From NCBI GenBank assembly GCA_030428705.1, contig JAUIDI010000006.1, forward strand, positions 124,001 through 188,000: a stretch of 64,000 nucleotides of DNA, written 5' to 3'. Below are positions 43,115 through 52,566 of the stretch, one piece after another. Numbering within the stretch: the first letter of the stretch is position 1; every line of letters begins with the position of its first letter. The position numbers and the translations under genes were made by a program. The stretch comes from Bacteroidia bacterium. GTDB taxonomy: Bacteria > Bacteroidota > Bacteroidia > Flavobacteriales > Flavobacteriaceae. The notes below the pieces were generated by a model, which saw only the letters and a program-made list of their open reading frames with translations, was not told the origin of the DNA and did no database searches.

Positions 43115-43978
43115 CTATACTTCCAACTTATAACCAACACCGTGAATATTCGTTAGCTTAATGGCTTTGTCTTCTTGAAGTCGCTTGCGTAATTTGGAAA
43201 TATAAGTATCCAAACTCCTACCGACTACCACTCCATTGTCTTCCCAAACTTTTTTTACTAAATCTTCTCTCTTTACGACTAGGTTAAGGTTTGATGCCAA
43301 TATGAACAGCAACTCGCCTTCCTTTTTTGATAACAGTATTTCTTTTCTCTTTAAGGCTAACTTGTTTTGATTCGGAAAGAACACATAATTGCCCAATGCA
43401 ATTGGTTGACCGGTGTTTTCTTTACGATGCTGTTTTGATGATTTCAGATACTTGAAAATATCCCAAAAAATGAATGCGATCAATAATGCCGTTACATATA
43501 ACAACATATTCATTTTGAACATTTTGTTTTCTTGATTTAGAAATTGAGTTTCAATTCTGTAACAACCTTTAGGTAGGGTTCTGCTTCCACAGGGAACAAT
43601 ACTTTTTTCCTTCTCATTTCTCATTTTATAGCTGTAAGCTATTGCGCCATCGGTACATTGGATTACTTCAACTATATAGTGTTTTGGAAGGTTTGCCCTA
43701 TTAAAGCCTTTTTTAAAAAGGGCAACAAGACTATCTGGTTGTAAGGAAATATCTTTTTCAAAAGTTAGCGCATACTTGGAACCATCAATTTGTTCAACGG
43801 GTAAGACCAAGGACAAAGAATCATTGTTGGCCAATAAAATAGTATGACCTACTTCCCGTAAGGCTACTTTAATATTTTGCGGGGTATACTCAACATTATT
43901 TTGAAAATCCCAAAAAAGCCATATACAACTAAGAAGGACAAGTATTGCAATGGAAGAATATTTCTTTAGTGTATTCAT
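43115..43978 (-). CDS. membrane-anchored winged-helix (OmpR/PhoB-type) regulator
   Basis: A 287-residue protein with an unusual order: transmembrane helix 1 (about 7-23), a periplasmic domain of about 130 residues with three cysteines (109, 130, 139), helix 2 (about 158-175), and a C-terminal winged-helix DNA-binding domain (195-287; LLSKKEGELLFILASNLNLVVKREDLVKKVW, SLDTYISKLRKRLQ, NIHGVGYKLEV). This is a one-component sensor like ToxR/CadC but with the DNA-binding domain at the other end. Start at 43978 places helix 1 at the N-terminus; ATG 43996 adds six residues. It is divergent from an S41 peptidase. Confidence 0.88.
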   Translation of the reverse strand: MNTLKKYSSIAILVLLSCIWLFWDFQNNVEYTPQNIKVALREVGHTILLANNDSLSLVLPVEQIDGSKYALTFEKDISLQPDSLVALFKKGFNRANLPKHYIVEVIQCTDGAIAYSYKMRNEKEKSIVPCGSRTLPKGCYRIETQFLNQENKMFKMNMLLYVTALLIAFIFWDIFKYLKSSKQHRKENTGQPIALGNYVFFPNQNKLALKRKEILLSKKEGELLFILASNLNLVVKREDLVKKVWEDNGVVVGRSLDTYISKLRKRLQEDKAIKLTNIHGVGYKLEV

Positions 43979-44010
43979 GCTATCACAAATAACCAATATC
44001 TCAGTGACTT

Positions 44011-44049
44011 TTTACAATCATTCACAGTCTTTTGACACCTTTTTGACAC
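44011..44049. promoter_or_regulatory. helically phased TTNACA repeats between regulator and peptidase
   Basis: TTTACA (44011), TTCACA (44021), TTGACAC (44032) and TTGACAC (44043), spaced 10, 11 and 11 bases. Read on the other strand the last two are TGTCA-N6-TGTCA, the direct-repeat form bound by PhoB/OmpR-type winged helices. It lies between the divergent starts and is the likely operator of the adjacent regulator. Confidence 0.65.
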
Positions 44050-44099
44050 TTTCCATCGGGCATAGGTATAGTTTTACGTCTTAAATCGAAAACAGGTAC

Positions 44100-45830
44100 A
44101 TGAACACAGAGCACGTATTGAATCATAAGACGGTTATTTATGGTTTCCTAATAATAAATCTAGTTTTTAACTGTCACTCAAACAAAGGCGTAGAAACCAA
44201 AAAGGACGAAAACAAAACCAAGCTTTCCATTGCACAAACCCTACAAGAGCAAGAAAACCTTCCCATTACAGAACAAATAGCATTGTATCATAAACTTAAA
44301 AAAGAAAATCCTTACGGTTACAATTTTGAAAACGAAGACGAAATGACCATGTATGGTTATAGACATCTGTGGAATAATCAACCAAACGATGCCTTAGAGA
44401 TTTTTAAGTTAATTGTAGAAGAATTTCCTAACTCATCAAACCCTTATGACAGTCTGGGCGAAGCTTATCTAGCTATAGGTGATTCATTAATGTCGTTAAA
44501 GAATTATGAAATCTCCTTAAGGTTAAATCCCGATAACTTCAATGCCGAAGACCAGATTGAACGCATACAATATCCTCACAGAATTCCAATTACATCAAAA
44601 GAAAAGTTTGCAAAAACATATGACCGACAGGCATATATTGAAGACCTTCAACAACTTGGCGAAAAACTTTTAGAGGTACATCCCAATGCCTTGAAGTTTA
44701 TTGGCGAAGCCGATTTCTGGAAAACAATAGAAGAAAAGAAAAGTCTTATAACCAACAATACCACTTTTGCGGAATTTGCTTGGCATTGTAGTGAAATCAT
44801 AGCGAACATCAACTGTTCCCATACAAATATGGGAAGTTTCTCCCTTGAAAGTGATATGCTACCTAAAGCATTGAGATTTCCCATTCAAACGAGGTTAATA
44901 AATGGCAGGCTTTATGTAATCGATGGTTATACCAATAGTGACAAGGTTTCTGTTAAAGATGAGATTATTGCAATAAATAATATTCCTGTTTCTCAACTTA
45001 TTTCAGATGTACACAAGCATATTCAGTCACAAGGCTATGCAGAGACCACAAAATATCAAGAATTCAATTTGTGGTCAACAGTGATCATACCTTATGCACT
45101 ACATTTTCCGGAACAGTATACTATCCAAGTAAAAGGGAAACTACAGCCTATTGAATTGAATAAGGCAAATAGTATGGAAGTTCCGTATCAGGACAATTCC
45201 ATACCGTATTGTGGCAAGGATCTTTGTCTTGAACTAAAAGAGAACAAGAATACCGCTGTGATGACCCTTTATTCCTTTAACTATTATCCATGGAACAACT
45301 TTGATGAGTTTAAGCAGTTTGTTGACGAGAGTTTTAAAAAAATTAAAGAGAAGCAAGTTGAAAACCTGATTATCGATTTGCGTTTTAATGGCGGGGGCTC
45401 TGCTGAATCCAGTATATATCTATTAAAATATCTTTCAAAAAAACCTTTTGCTTATTTAAATGGTTACGGGATGCAACAACCTTTTGAAGATGGATATAAT
45501 GGGAACCTTTTCTTTTTGATGGATGGGCATGGAAAATCAACAACTGGGCATTTTATGGCCTTGGCAAAGGAATTGGACCTAGGCACTATTGTGGGCGAAG
45601 AACTGGGTTCCAATCAATTTTGTACAGCAGGACAAACAGTTTTAAGGCTTTCCAATACTAAATTGGTTTACTATGTTGCTAACACCACTTCTCGATTGGC
45701 AGATATTAACTTACCAGATGAAAAAGGGATTTTGCCTGATTATACCATTATTCAAAATATTGACGATTATTTAAATAAGGTGGATACGGTTAAGGAATTT
45801 GCTTTTACGCTTATTTCCGACCAGGACTAG
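44100..45830 (+). CDS. S41 family peptidase with N-terminal TPR region
   Basis: A 576-residue exported protein. A hydrophobic N-terminus ends in LVFNC, a possible lipobox. TPR-like repeats (WNNQPNDALEIFKLIVEEFPNSSNPYDSLGEAYLAIGD) precede a PDZ-like and S41 catalytic domain: DLRFNGGGSAES near residue 428 and KSTTGHFMALAKELDLGTIVGEELGSNQF near 480, where the Ser aligns with the S41 nucleophile. The context is a divergent membrane regulator with a shared operator-like array, so the two probably form a sensor-response pair. Substrate unknown; base composition is more AT-rich than neighbours. Confidence 0.85.
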   Translation: MNTEHVLNHKTVIYGFLIINLVFNCHSNKGVETKKDENKTKLSIAQTLQEQENLPITEQIALYHKLKKENPYGYNFENEDEMTMYGYRHLWNNQPNDALEIFKLIVEEFPNSSNPYDSLGEAYLAIGDSLMSLKNYEISLRLNPDNFNAEDQIERIQYPHRIPITSKEKFAKTYDRQAYIEDLQQLGEKLLEVHPNALKFIGEADFWKTIEEKKSLITNNTTFAEFAWHCSEIIANINCSHTNMGSFSLESDMLPKALRFPIQTRLINGRLYVIDGYTNSDKVSVKDEIIAINNIPVSQLISDVHKHIQSQGYAETTKYQEFNLWSTVIIPYALHFPEQYTIQVKGKLQPIELNKANSMEVPYQDNSIPYCGKDLCLELKENKNTAVMTLYSFNYYPWNNFDEFKQFVDESFKKIKEKQVENLIIDLRFNGGGSAESSIYLLKYLSKKPFAYLNGYGMQQPFEDGYNGNLFFLMDGHGKSTTGHFMALAKELDLGTIVGEELGSNQFCTAGQTVLRLSNTKLVYYVANTTSRLADINLPDEKGILPDYTIIQNIDDYLNKVDTVKEFAFTLISDQD

Positions 45831-45899
45831 ACAACTACTAATTTCAATACCGTTTTAAATCCACGCTCCCGGACGAAAGGATTTATTGGGAGTACCTTT

Positions 45900-46415
45900 C
45901 TAGTCTTTAGAAAACAACGCTTTTAACTCCGTAGCGTCGTTAGGTTTCATTTTACCGGCCAGTACAAGACTTAGCTGTTTTCTGCGCAGCGCTCCCGCGA
46001 AACGTTCTTTTTCAAGAGCGGTCTCCGGTTCCAATTCCGGTACTTCGGTCGGTTTTCCTGTTTCGTCAACCGCCACGAAGGTGTAAATGGCTTCATTGGC
46101 CTTGGTACGCTTGCCGTTATAACGATCCTCCATCCAAACATCGATATAGACCTCCATCGAGGTTTTAAAAGCCCTTGAAACAGCGGCCTCGACGGTTACG
46201 ACACTTCCCAACGGAACTGCTTGGTTAAAGGCCACATGGTTAACCGACGCGGTTACCGTAATGCGCCTACTATGACGCCGGGCAGCAATACTTGCGGCAC
46301 GATCCATGCGGGCCAACAGTTCGCCTCCAAAAAGATTATTTAGGGGATTAGTCTCACTGGGGAGCACCATATCGGTCATTACCGTCCTTGAATCCTTGGG
46401 ATTTTTCACCTCCAT
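45900..46415 (-). CDS. acyl-CoA thioesterase (hotdog fold)
   Basis: A 171-residue hotdog protein of the YciA/BACH type: MVLPSETNPLNNLFGGELLARMDRAASIAARRHS carries the active-site Asn/Asp region, and VTASVNHVAFNQAVPLGSVVTVEAAVSRAFKTSMEV and ANEAIYTFVAVDETGKP complete the fold. It hydrolyses acyl-CoA in the cytoplasm, probably as a hexamer. It is convergent with the peptidase gene, and 56 bases separate it from the HU-SPOR gene on the same strand. Confidence 0.93.
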   Translation of the reverse strand: MEVKNPKDSRTVMTDMVLPSETNPLNNLFGGELLARMDRAASIAARRHSRRITVTASVNHVAFNQAVPLGSVVTVEAAVSRAFKTSMEVYIDVWMEDRYNGKRTKANEAIYTFVAVDETGKPTEVPELEPETALEKERFAGALRRKQLSLVLAGKMKPNDATELKALFSKD

Positions 46416-46471
46416 ACCTTAAATTTTGGGCAAAGATACGTGCTTACAGCAAGGGAAAACGTGGAATAGTA

Positions 46472-47434
46472 TTATTTTTCGGAAAGTAACCAGGCATCAT
46501 ACGATTCCGTACGCTTTATTTGGTGCAATGCCTTCAAAGCCTCTTTTGCATCCGTATAACGGCTATAGGTCACCATATGAAGTCCATGGTCATTGGTGCC
46601 CAAATATTCGGCCTCATAGCCTCGCCGCTTTAACAAGCGTATTTTTTTGTCCGCATTTTTTTTGAACCGAAAAGCCCCTGCTACGATATGGTGTACGGCT
46701 TCACTTTTCTTTTTGGTGATTACGTCCAAGGTTACCGTGGGCAACTCGATAGGGGCCGCATCGAAAAAAGTGGCTTCTTGAATATGCTCCGAAACTTTTT
46801 GTTGGGCTTCTTCCCGGACCAATTGATCGGCTTTTGTCGTCTCGTTATAAAACCTCAACCCTGTCAACCCGGTTGAAAGTGCCAGCAAAAAGATTGCGGC
46901 ATATTTCATATAGGGCCTGATGTTGAACGAAGATTTTTCACGTAGTTCGGGCGTGATGATAAAAGGAATGCGTTCTTCGATTTGTTCGACTTCTTCCTTC
47001 AGTACCTCACGGGTTACCTCGGACGATACAAAGGGCATTAAACCGAACGATGAGGTCAGATAGTTGACTTTGTCAAGGGGTTGGAAAATCGTTTTGCCAT
47101 CCTCGTTTAAATACAGTTCCCCTATCTTATCCAAAAATAAACGTTCTCCGTTTGCCAAACGTTTTTTCCAGTGCTCTACGGACTTCTCCAAGTTAAGAAG
47201 CATTTCGTCATAAGAGACTTGCCTTGCATTGGCCATATAAGAAACCAATAGTCCGTCATTGGAGGTCAACTGGCTATTGAACGAAAGAATTTTGGTAGGA
47301 GGATAAAAGGTATTTGTGGCAGAATCGACGACCGCGGACCTTCTTTGCGTCAAAAATGCACCAAAACCTGGCACTACCACACAACTGTGTCGGTAAAGCA
47401 ATTCGGTTATATAGTGTTCCAGCACCATGCTCAC
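46472..47434 (-). CDS. HU-CCDC81-like and SPOR domain membrane protein
   Basis: A 320-residue protein with three parts. The N-terminal ~130 residues are an HU/CCDC81-like DNA-binding fold (LYRHSCVVVPGFGAFLTQRRSA, LSFNSQLTSNDGLLVSYMA, IGELYLNEDGKTIFQP); one transmembrane helix is at about 174-194; the C-terminal ~75 residues form a SPOR domain (HHIVAGAFRFKKNADKKIRLLKRRGYEAEYLG), which binds denuded peptidoglycan at the septum. So a DNA-binding-like cytoplasmic part is tied to a septal cell-wall binder. It is divergent from dprA. A second Met at residue 3 is an alternative start. Confidence 0.88.
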   Translation of the reverse strand: MSMVLEHYITELLYRHSCVVVPGFGAFLTQRRSAVVDSATNTFYPPTKILSFNSQLTSNDGLLVSYMANARQVSYDEMLLNLEKSVEHWKKRLANGERLFLDKIGELYLNEDGKTIFQPLDKVNYLTSSFGLMPFVSSEVTREVLKEEVEQIEERIPFIITPELREKSSFNIRPYMKYAAIFLLALSTGLTGLRFYNETTKADQLVREEAQQKVSEHIQEATFFDAAPIELPTVTLDVITKKKSEAVHHIVAGAFRFKKNADKKIRLLKRRGYEAEYLGTNDHGLHMVTYSRYTDAKEALKALHQIKRTESYDAWLLSEK

Positions 47435-47517
47435 AAATATTCAAAAAAATAGCACGGTTCAAAACCCTCGGAACAACTTTTTATTAACATTAAAATTTGT
47501 GTATTTTGTGAATAACT

Positions 47518-48636
47518 ATGAACGATTCACAACTTGCTGAAGCCGAATTGATTGCTCTTTTGCGATTGCAGAACGTTCCGAATATTGGTGATGTCATTGC
47601 TAAAAAAATGATAGCCCATTGTGGCAGTGCAAGGGCGGTTTTTGAAGATAAACGGCAACACTTGCTTAAAATAGACGGTATTGGCACCTATACCTTACAA
47701 GGACTTTACGATACCGAACATATTGAGGCCGCGGAAAGCGAATATGGCTTTATTCAAGACAATGGATTGGCGTACTCATATTTCATGGATGAAAGCTATC
47801 CTAGATTGTTGAAACATTGTATCGATAGCCCTGTGTTGCTTTTCAAAAACGGGAATATCGATTTTGAGGAGCGAAAGGTCATCAGCGTTGTCGGCACACG
47901 GAACATAACAAGTTATGGGACCACTTTCTGCGAACAATTTATGGAAGAAATAGCTCCTATGGATCCTATTATTGTTAGCGGCTTTGCCTATGGAGTGGAT
48001 ATTTGCGCACAAAGGGCCGCCATGGGCCAAGGGCTACAGACCATTGGGTGTTTGGCACATGGCCTCAACCAGATCTATCCCAAAGTCCATTCTAAATACG
48101 TTGCCGATGTGAAGAAAAACGGCGGGTTTTTGACCGAGTTTTGGAGTACCAGCAATCCCGATCGAGAAAATTTTTTAAAGCGAAACCGAATTATTGCCGG
48201 TATTAGCGAGGCGACAGTGGTGATAGAATCTGCCGAAAGAGGGGGCAGTTTGGTAACGGCCGATATTGCCAATAGCTATAATCGTGATGTTTTTGCCGTT
48301 CCCGGCCGGGCCGAAGATAAGTTTAGTGCCGGGTGCAATAATCTGATTAAACAACAAAAGGCACACATGATTACATCAGCGGCCGACCTGATCTATTTGT
48401 TGGGTTGGGAAATTGAAAAGGAAGAAGCCAAAAATGTCCAAAAACAACTTTTTGTCGAATTGGACAATACCGAACAATCGATATATACCTATTTGCAAAA
48501 AGAAGGGAAACAATTGTTGGACAGTATCGCTATAGCATGCCAACTTCCTGTTTTTAGGGTTTCGTCCACACTATTGAATATGGAAATGAAAGGGGTCATA
48601 AGACCTTTACCCGGAAAAATGTTCGAAGCTATTTAA
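47518..48636 (+). CDS. dprA: DNA-processing protein DprA
   Basis: A 372-residue DprA. It has an N-terminal SAM/HhH-like part (LLRLQNVPNIGDVIAKKMI), the Rossmann core with VVGTRNITSYG, IVSGFAYGVDICAQRAA, TIGCLAHGLNQIYPKVH, FLKRNRIIAGISEATVVIESAERGGSLVTADIANSYNRDVFAVPG, and a C-terminal winged helix from about 310. DprA loads RecA onto incoming single-stranded DNA in natural transformation. Other competence genes are not in the window. Divergent from the HU-SPOR gene by 83 bases. Confidence 0.96.
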   Translation: MNDSQLAEAELIALLRLQNVPNIGDVIAKKMIAHCGSARAVFEDKRQHLLKIDGIGTYTLQGLYDTEHIEAAESEYGFIQDNGLAYSYFMDESYPRLLKHCIDSPVLLFKNGNIDFEERKVISVVGTRNITSYGTTFCEQFMEEIAPMDPIIVSGFAYGVDICAQRAAMGQGLQTIGCLAHGLNQIYPKVHSKYVADVKKNGGFLTEFWSTSNPDRENFLKRNRIIAGISEATVVIESAERGGSLVTADIANSYNRDVFAVPGRAEDKFSAGCNNLIKQQKAHMITSAADLIYLLGWEIEKEEAKNVQKQLFVELDNTEQSIYTYLQKEGKQLLDSIAIACQLPVFRVSSTLLNMEMKGVIRPLPGKMFEAI

Positions 48637-48659
48637 ATCGAGTATGGGTTGATTGTCCC

Positions 48660-48690
48660 AACAAGCTAGGAAGTACCTTATCAGCTTGTT
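48660..48690. repeat. inverted repeat between convergent dprA and the TonB-plug gene
   Basis: AACAAGCT (48660-48667) and AGCTTGTT (48683-48690), perfect 8-bp arms with a 15-base loop. It could end transcripts from both sides, but lacks a T-tract. Confidence 0.4.
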
Positions 48691-48774
48691 TGATGTCTTG
48701 TCGGTGAAATATAATCGTTTAGGCATTAATTGCCGTGTCTTGAAAACAACTTAGACGATGAACTGTTTGGCCGC

Positions 48775-51700
48775 TTACTTTCCGATGGTAGTGAAGTACG
48801 CTCCTAGGATTCCCGTGGTGGTCAGCCCCTGAATATCCACTTCCAATTTTTTGGCATTGTCTGAATTAAAGAATTCGATTTCGGCAGTGCCATTGGCATC
48901 CGTAGTGAAGGAAGGATTCCAATATAAGGTCGCCCTATAATCAGGTTTTTCGTGCATCTCGGATTTTACATCGTATTTAGGGGAATAGAATTCCCGCATT
49001 GCCGTATGCCCCGTTACAATTAAATCTCCTGAGAGCACCGGAGGTCTACCCTCTCCCTTTTTTGTATAAATCAGTATAACACCATTGGCTCCGCGTGAAC
49101 CATAAATGGCCGCAGATGCTCCTTTTAAAACCTCTATACGTTCTACGGTATATGTATCCATGGTAGTAACAAAACTTGGGGCAGGGCCAGCTGCAAGTGA
49201 TTGTTCGATTGTTAATACTAGAGGAGCGCCAAGATCTCCCGCACTTCGAGCATCTTTTTGGGCCTGAAGAGCAGCGGCGTGAGGTGACGGGTTTTCATTA
49301 TATACTGGAATACCATTAAGTACCCATAAAGGAGTCCCCCTATTTCTAATGCTAACGATATTGCCGTTGACCGTAACTCCCGGCAAGAGTTGCACCAGCT
49401 GAAGTACAGTCTGGGCAGCCCTATAATCTTCTGTATAAATAGTAGCGTCAGGAGTCTGCCCATAGACCGAAGGACTGGCATTTCGAGATTTTTCTATTTT
49501 TTTATCCGTAACTACGACCTCATCAAGTTCGTTTACGGTTTCAAAGTCGTACAATGAATTGAACCGATTGCGGGTATTGGCAATAGTAAGGTAATCGTCC
49601 GACCCTTTTGATGGTTCAAATACAATACCGCTAAATTGCGGTGCAGGAGGGTTTGTTTTTTTGTACTTGTCAAGTTCGATCTTCACATCTACGGCATTAT
49701 CCTTACGATCAAAGGCGTGAATGCCTAATTGGGTCTTTCCGCTGAAATTAAAGTCGGGGACGATAAATTTTCCACCTACCTCGGTCTTCGCACTATACAT
49801 ACCCAAGCTCTCGCCTGACTTGGCCACAATATTAAGATTTACATTGGGTAAAGGTTTTCCAAATTTCCCCATTGCCTTTCCCGATAATATCAGCCCTTTT
49901 TCAAAATCGAACTCCTTTTGTCCATACTGCCCGTTCCAAACTTCTTGCCATGGAAATTTTCGCCAACCATGGGTAAGCATAACCAAGTCCAGTTTGTTGA
50001 TGGTCGATCTTTTGCGATCTTGGAAAAGTTGGCCAGGATCTTCGACATGGCCTTTGATATCCGATTGCAACAAAAGTTGTGTCAGAATATTCGTTTTTTG
50101 TAGATTTTTTTGCACCTGCCCCATATCGGTTACCGCAATAGAGAAATCACCCGATACAGGTTTTCCGTACGAATCGGTGACCTTGACAGATATGTTGACC
50201 TTACCTCTTTTAATTAATTTTTGACTTTTAACTTTGGTAGAAATAACCAGTTCATCCTCATTATCCACAAATAATGGCCGTTCACATCGGGGTTTTTTGT
50301 TACTGTCAAAAAGAGTAAGTGTCAAGACTCCACTTGGTATGGTGTGCTTTGGTATTTCAAAGGTGATGACCTCGCTCCTATCAAATTCGAAGATGCCCTG
50401 ATAATATTTGCGCTGGCGCATGTGGCCGATTACATAAAAAGGTCGGTCTTTTAGTGAAGGACTGGCCTGAACGATTACCTTGATACTCCTATCGTTTATA
50501 TTGTTGACCGACATCGTATATCCGTTTTCCAATATTTTCGGCAGGGGATATTTCGAGCCATCATCTAGTATGGCTATATATTCGTTATCCTTTTTTGGCA
50601 TTAATTGAAAAAAACCGGTACCTCTGTCAAAGGTATTTAGCTGTGCAACGGCAGTACCATTGGAATCATAAATTCTTCCTTTTACGGGTTCGGATGTTCC
50701 ATCTTTTCCTATGCTCTTAAAGGCTATTTTCGAAGCTATTCCATCTATGGCATGGCCGCCCTCAGGGAAAAACTGAAGATCAGGTGTCTCTTTGGCGACG
50801 GGTTCTGTCTTCGCCGGAGCATTGTTATTCAATATTTTTACCTGCTTGGTAAAGAAGAAATCTGGATCAAAATTGCGCATCCATTGTGTATAGGCCCTTA
50901 TTTGATAGTTGCCCGAAACAAGATTTTTTGGAAGTTCGATTGCTCCAGACCCCCGACCGTTCACCAATTCATAGGTTTGAGAAAGCACGATTGTATTGTC
51001 CGGTGCGATTAAGTCTATATGTAAAACTTGACTGGCAGCTGTCAATTCATGAAAGGGACCGATTACTCCATAAGCACTGAACCAAATGAACTCTCCAGAT
51101 GTAAATAAGTCCTTATCCGTATGAAGAAATATTTTTTCGATCGGGTTGTAGTCATTATAATCGTTTACTTTTTGGGTAAACTGCATTATGAAAGGATTTT
51201 TGGCCAAATTGGATTCTAGAAGAGCGATATTTTCAGCACTATTGAGGAAAATAGAACTAAAGGCATTATCCCGTTCAAAAGCATTGATGACTTCTTCTTC
51301 GACTGGAGTCCTCTTAACAATCGGGTTAGTTGCCCAGAACTGTTCATTATAACCGATTTCATCTAAATTTTCCCAATCGCTTTGATTTCTGGTAATTTGC
51401 CCGCCCAATCTTCGCGTTGAGTTGGGGGAGTAATGTTCATAAAAGGTAAGATTGGAAGTTGAGACCGAATGGTATAACAGATTATCATTTTTATAGAAAT
51501 CGAACTCCTGGTCGACCTTGATATGGTCCAATAAATTGGCTCCGTCCATCGGCTTATAAACGATTTCAAAAGAAAGAGTATAGTCTTTCCAATAACCGTT
51601 ATTAGTACTTAACTTAAGTATTTTAAGGTCATCTCGCGACAATGTTCCATTGATTTGAAGGATGGCGTGGCTATTTGTGTCTATATAGACCTCTCCTTCG

Positions 51701-52500
51701 AAAATGGGTGTTTTGATAATGCCAAGTGGTGTAAAATGAACTACCGCAATCTTCGATTGTTCTGTTTGGACCATTTCGGTAACGGCCACATCATAATACA
51801 CCTCGAAAGCTGGATGTAACGGAAAAATTAGTTCTTCGGTATTTGGTTGCAAGGGTCGCAACAACCTTGTCAAGACCGTATAATTTCTGTTGTGAACCGC
51901 TTCGTCTTTAAGCGCATAACGCCCTTCTATGATATTCCAATCGGCAATACCGTTGGAATCATAACGAATGTCATAAAAGATTTCGGAAAACTCTGAATAG
52001 TCATCTCCGTTCTTTGTTTTCTGTCGATAGAAGGCTTTTCCGTAGTATTGCCGGCTACTGGCATTATCGGCTTTTTCAAATGCCTTCTTGACCAAATCCC
52101 TGGCAAATACATCTTTTTTAGAAGCAAGTACGACGACCTCTTCCAAACTCGATACATAAGGTTCTAAAAATACTGTTATGTCCGAAGCTGTTGAGACATC
52201 AACAACCACTTGACCATAACCAATATGTGAAAAGATTAATTTAGCGGGTAGGGAGTCAACGACAATAGCGAATTCCCCGAGTTCATTGCTGGCCGTTCCA
52301 AGTGAAGAAGATTCTACGGCTATATTGCAATATGGAATCGGTTCACCGGTTTCTTTGTCCACGACCGTGCCATTGATTTGCTGTTGTAGCCAAATGCCGG
52401 TGGAAGTAGGAAGTCTACATGAAAATTCTGTCGTATTTCCAAACAAGGAAATGCTTGAAACGATAAAGACACAGAAGAATATTTTGTAAAATTGATTCAT
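48775..52500 (-). CDS. carboxypeptidase-regulatory, macroglobulin-like and TonB-plug domain protein
   Basis: A 1241-residue exported protein. A signal peptide (1-27) is followed by a carboxypeptidase-regulatory-like domain (about 41-115, INGTVVDKETGEPIPYCNIAV), a DUF5686-like strand-rich part (about 130-400), an alpha-2-macroglobulin MG2-like region (about 450-560, IEKIFLHTDKDLFTSGEFIWFSAYG), more beta domains, and a TonB receptor plug (about 990-1150, ending IEVLKGASAAIYGSRGANGVILI). It stops about 90 residues later with no 22-strand barrel, so it cannot be a normal TonB receptor. This architecture is known in Bacteroidota but its role is not. No SusD-like partner is adjacent. Confidence 0.88.
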   Translation of the reverse strand: MNQFYKIFFCVFIVSSISLFGNTTEFSCRLPTSTGIWLQQQINGTVVDKETGEPIPYCNIAVESSSLGTASNELGEFAIVVDSLPAKLIFSHIGYGQVVVDVSTASDITVFLEPYVSSLEEVVVLASKKDVFARDLVKKAFEKADNASSRQYYGKAFYRQKTKNGDDYSEFSEIFYDIRYDSNGIADWNIIEGRYALKDEAVHNRNYTVLTRLLRPLQPNTEELIFPLHPAFEVYYDVAVTEMVQTEQSKIAVVHFTPLGIIKTPIFEGEVYIDTNSHAILQINGTLSRDDLKILKLSTNNGYWKDYTLSFEIVYKPMDGANLLDHIKVDQEFDFYKNDNLLYHSVSTSNLTFYEHYSPNSTRRLGGQITRNQSDWENLDEIGYNEQFWATNPIVKRTPVEEEVINAFERDNAFSSIFLNSAENIALLESNLAKNPFIMQFTQKVNDYNDYNPIEKIFLHTDKDLFTSGEFIWFSAYGVIGPFHELTAASQVLHIDLIAPDNTIVLSQTYELVNGRGSGAIELPKNLVSGNYQIRAYTQWMRNFDPDFFFTKQVKILNNNAPAKTEPVAKETPDLQFFPEGGHAIDGIASKIAFKSIGKDGTSEPVKGRIYDSNGTAVAQLNTFDRGTGFFQLMPKKDNEYIAILDDGSKYPLPKILENGYTMSVNNINDRSIKVIVQASPSLKDRPFYVIGHMRQRKYYQGIFEFDRSEVITFEIPKHTIPSGVLTLTLFDSNKKPRCERPLFVDNEDELVISTKVKSQKLIKRGKVNISVKVTDSYGKPVSGDFSIAVTDMGQVQKNLQKTNILTQLLLQSDIKGHVEDPGQLFQDRKRSTINKLDLVMLTHGWRKFPWQEVWNGQYGQKEFDFEKGLILSGKAMGKFGKPLPNVNLNIVAKSGESLGMYSAKTEVGGKFIVPDFNFSGKTQLGIHAFDRKDNAVDVKIELDKYKKTNPPAPQFSGIVFEPSKGSDDYLTIANTRNRFNSLYDFETVNELDEVVVTDKKIEKSRNASPSVYGQTPDATIYTEDYRAAQTVLQLVQLLPGVTVNGNIVSIRNRGTPLWVLNGIPVYNENPSPHAAALQAQKDARSAGDLGAPLVLTIEQSLAAGPAPSFVTTMDTYTVERIEVLKGASAAIYGSRGANGVILIYTKKGEGRPPVLSGDLIVTGHTAMREFYSPKYDVKSEMHEKPDYRATLYWNPSFTTDANGTAEIEFFNSDNAKKLEVDIQGLTTTGILGAYFTTIGK

Positions 52501-52566
52501 GCGGTAGAATGTCCAATCAATTTACAAATAGAAGTTTGGAATAAAAAAGAAGTTCTGCGCTAAAAA

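Noticed and set aside
45837-45899. possible terminator between the S41 peptidase and the thioesterase
   Set aside because: Only a 5-bp CTCCC/GGGAG pairing with a long loop and no T-run; too weak to call.
48775-52500. idea that the TonB-plug gene is a truncated SusC-type receptor
   Set aside because: The frame is intact, ends in an ordered C-terminal segment after the plug, and the same domain order is known in Bacteroidota; no barrel remnant follows in any frame.
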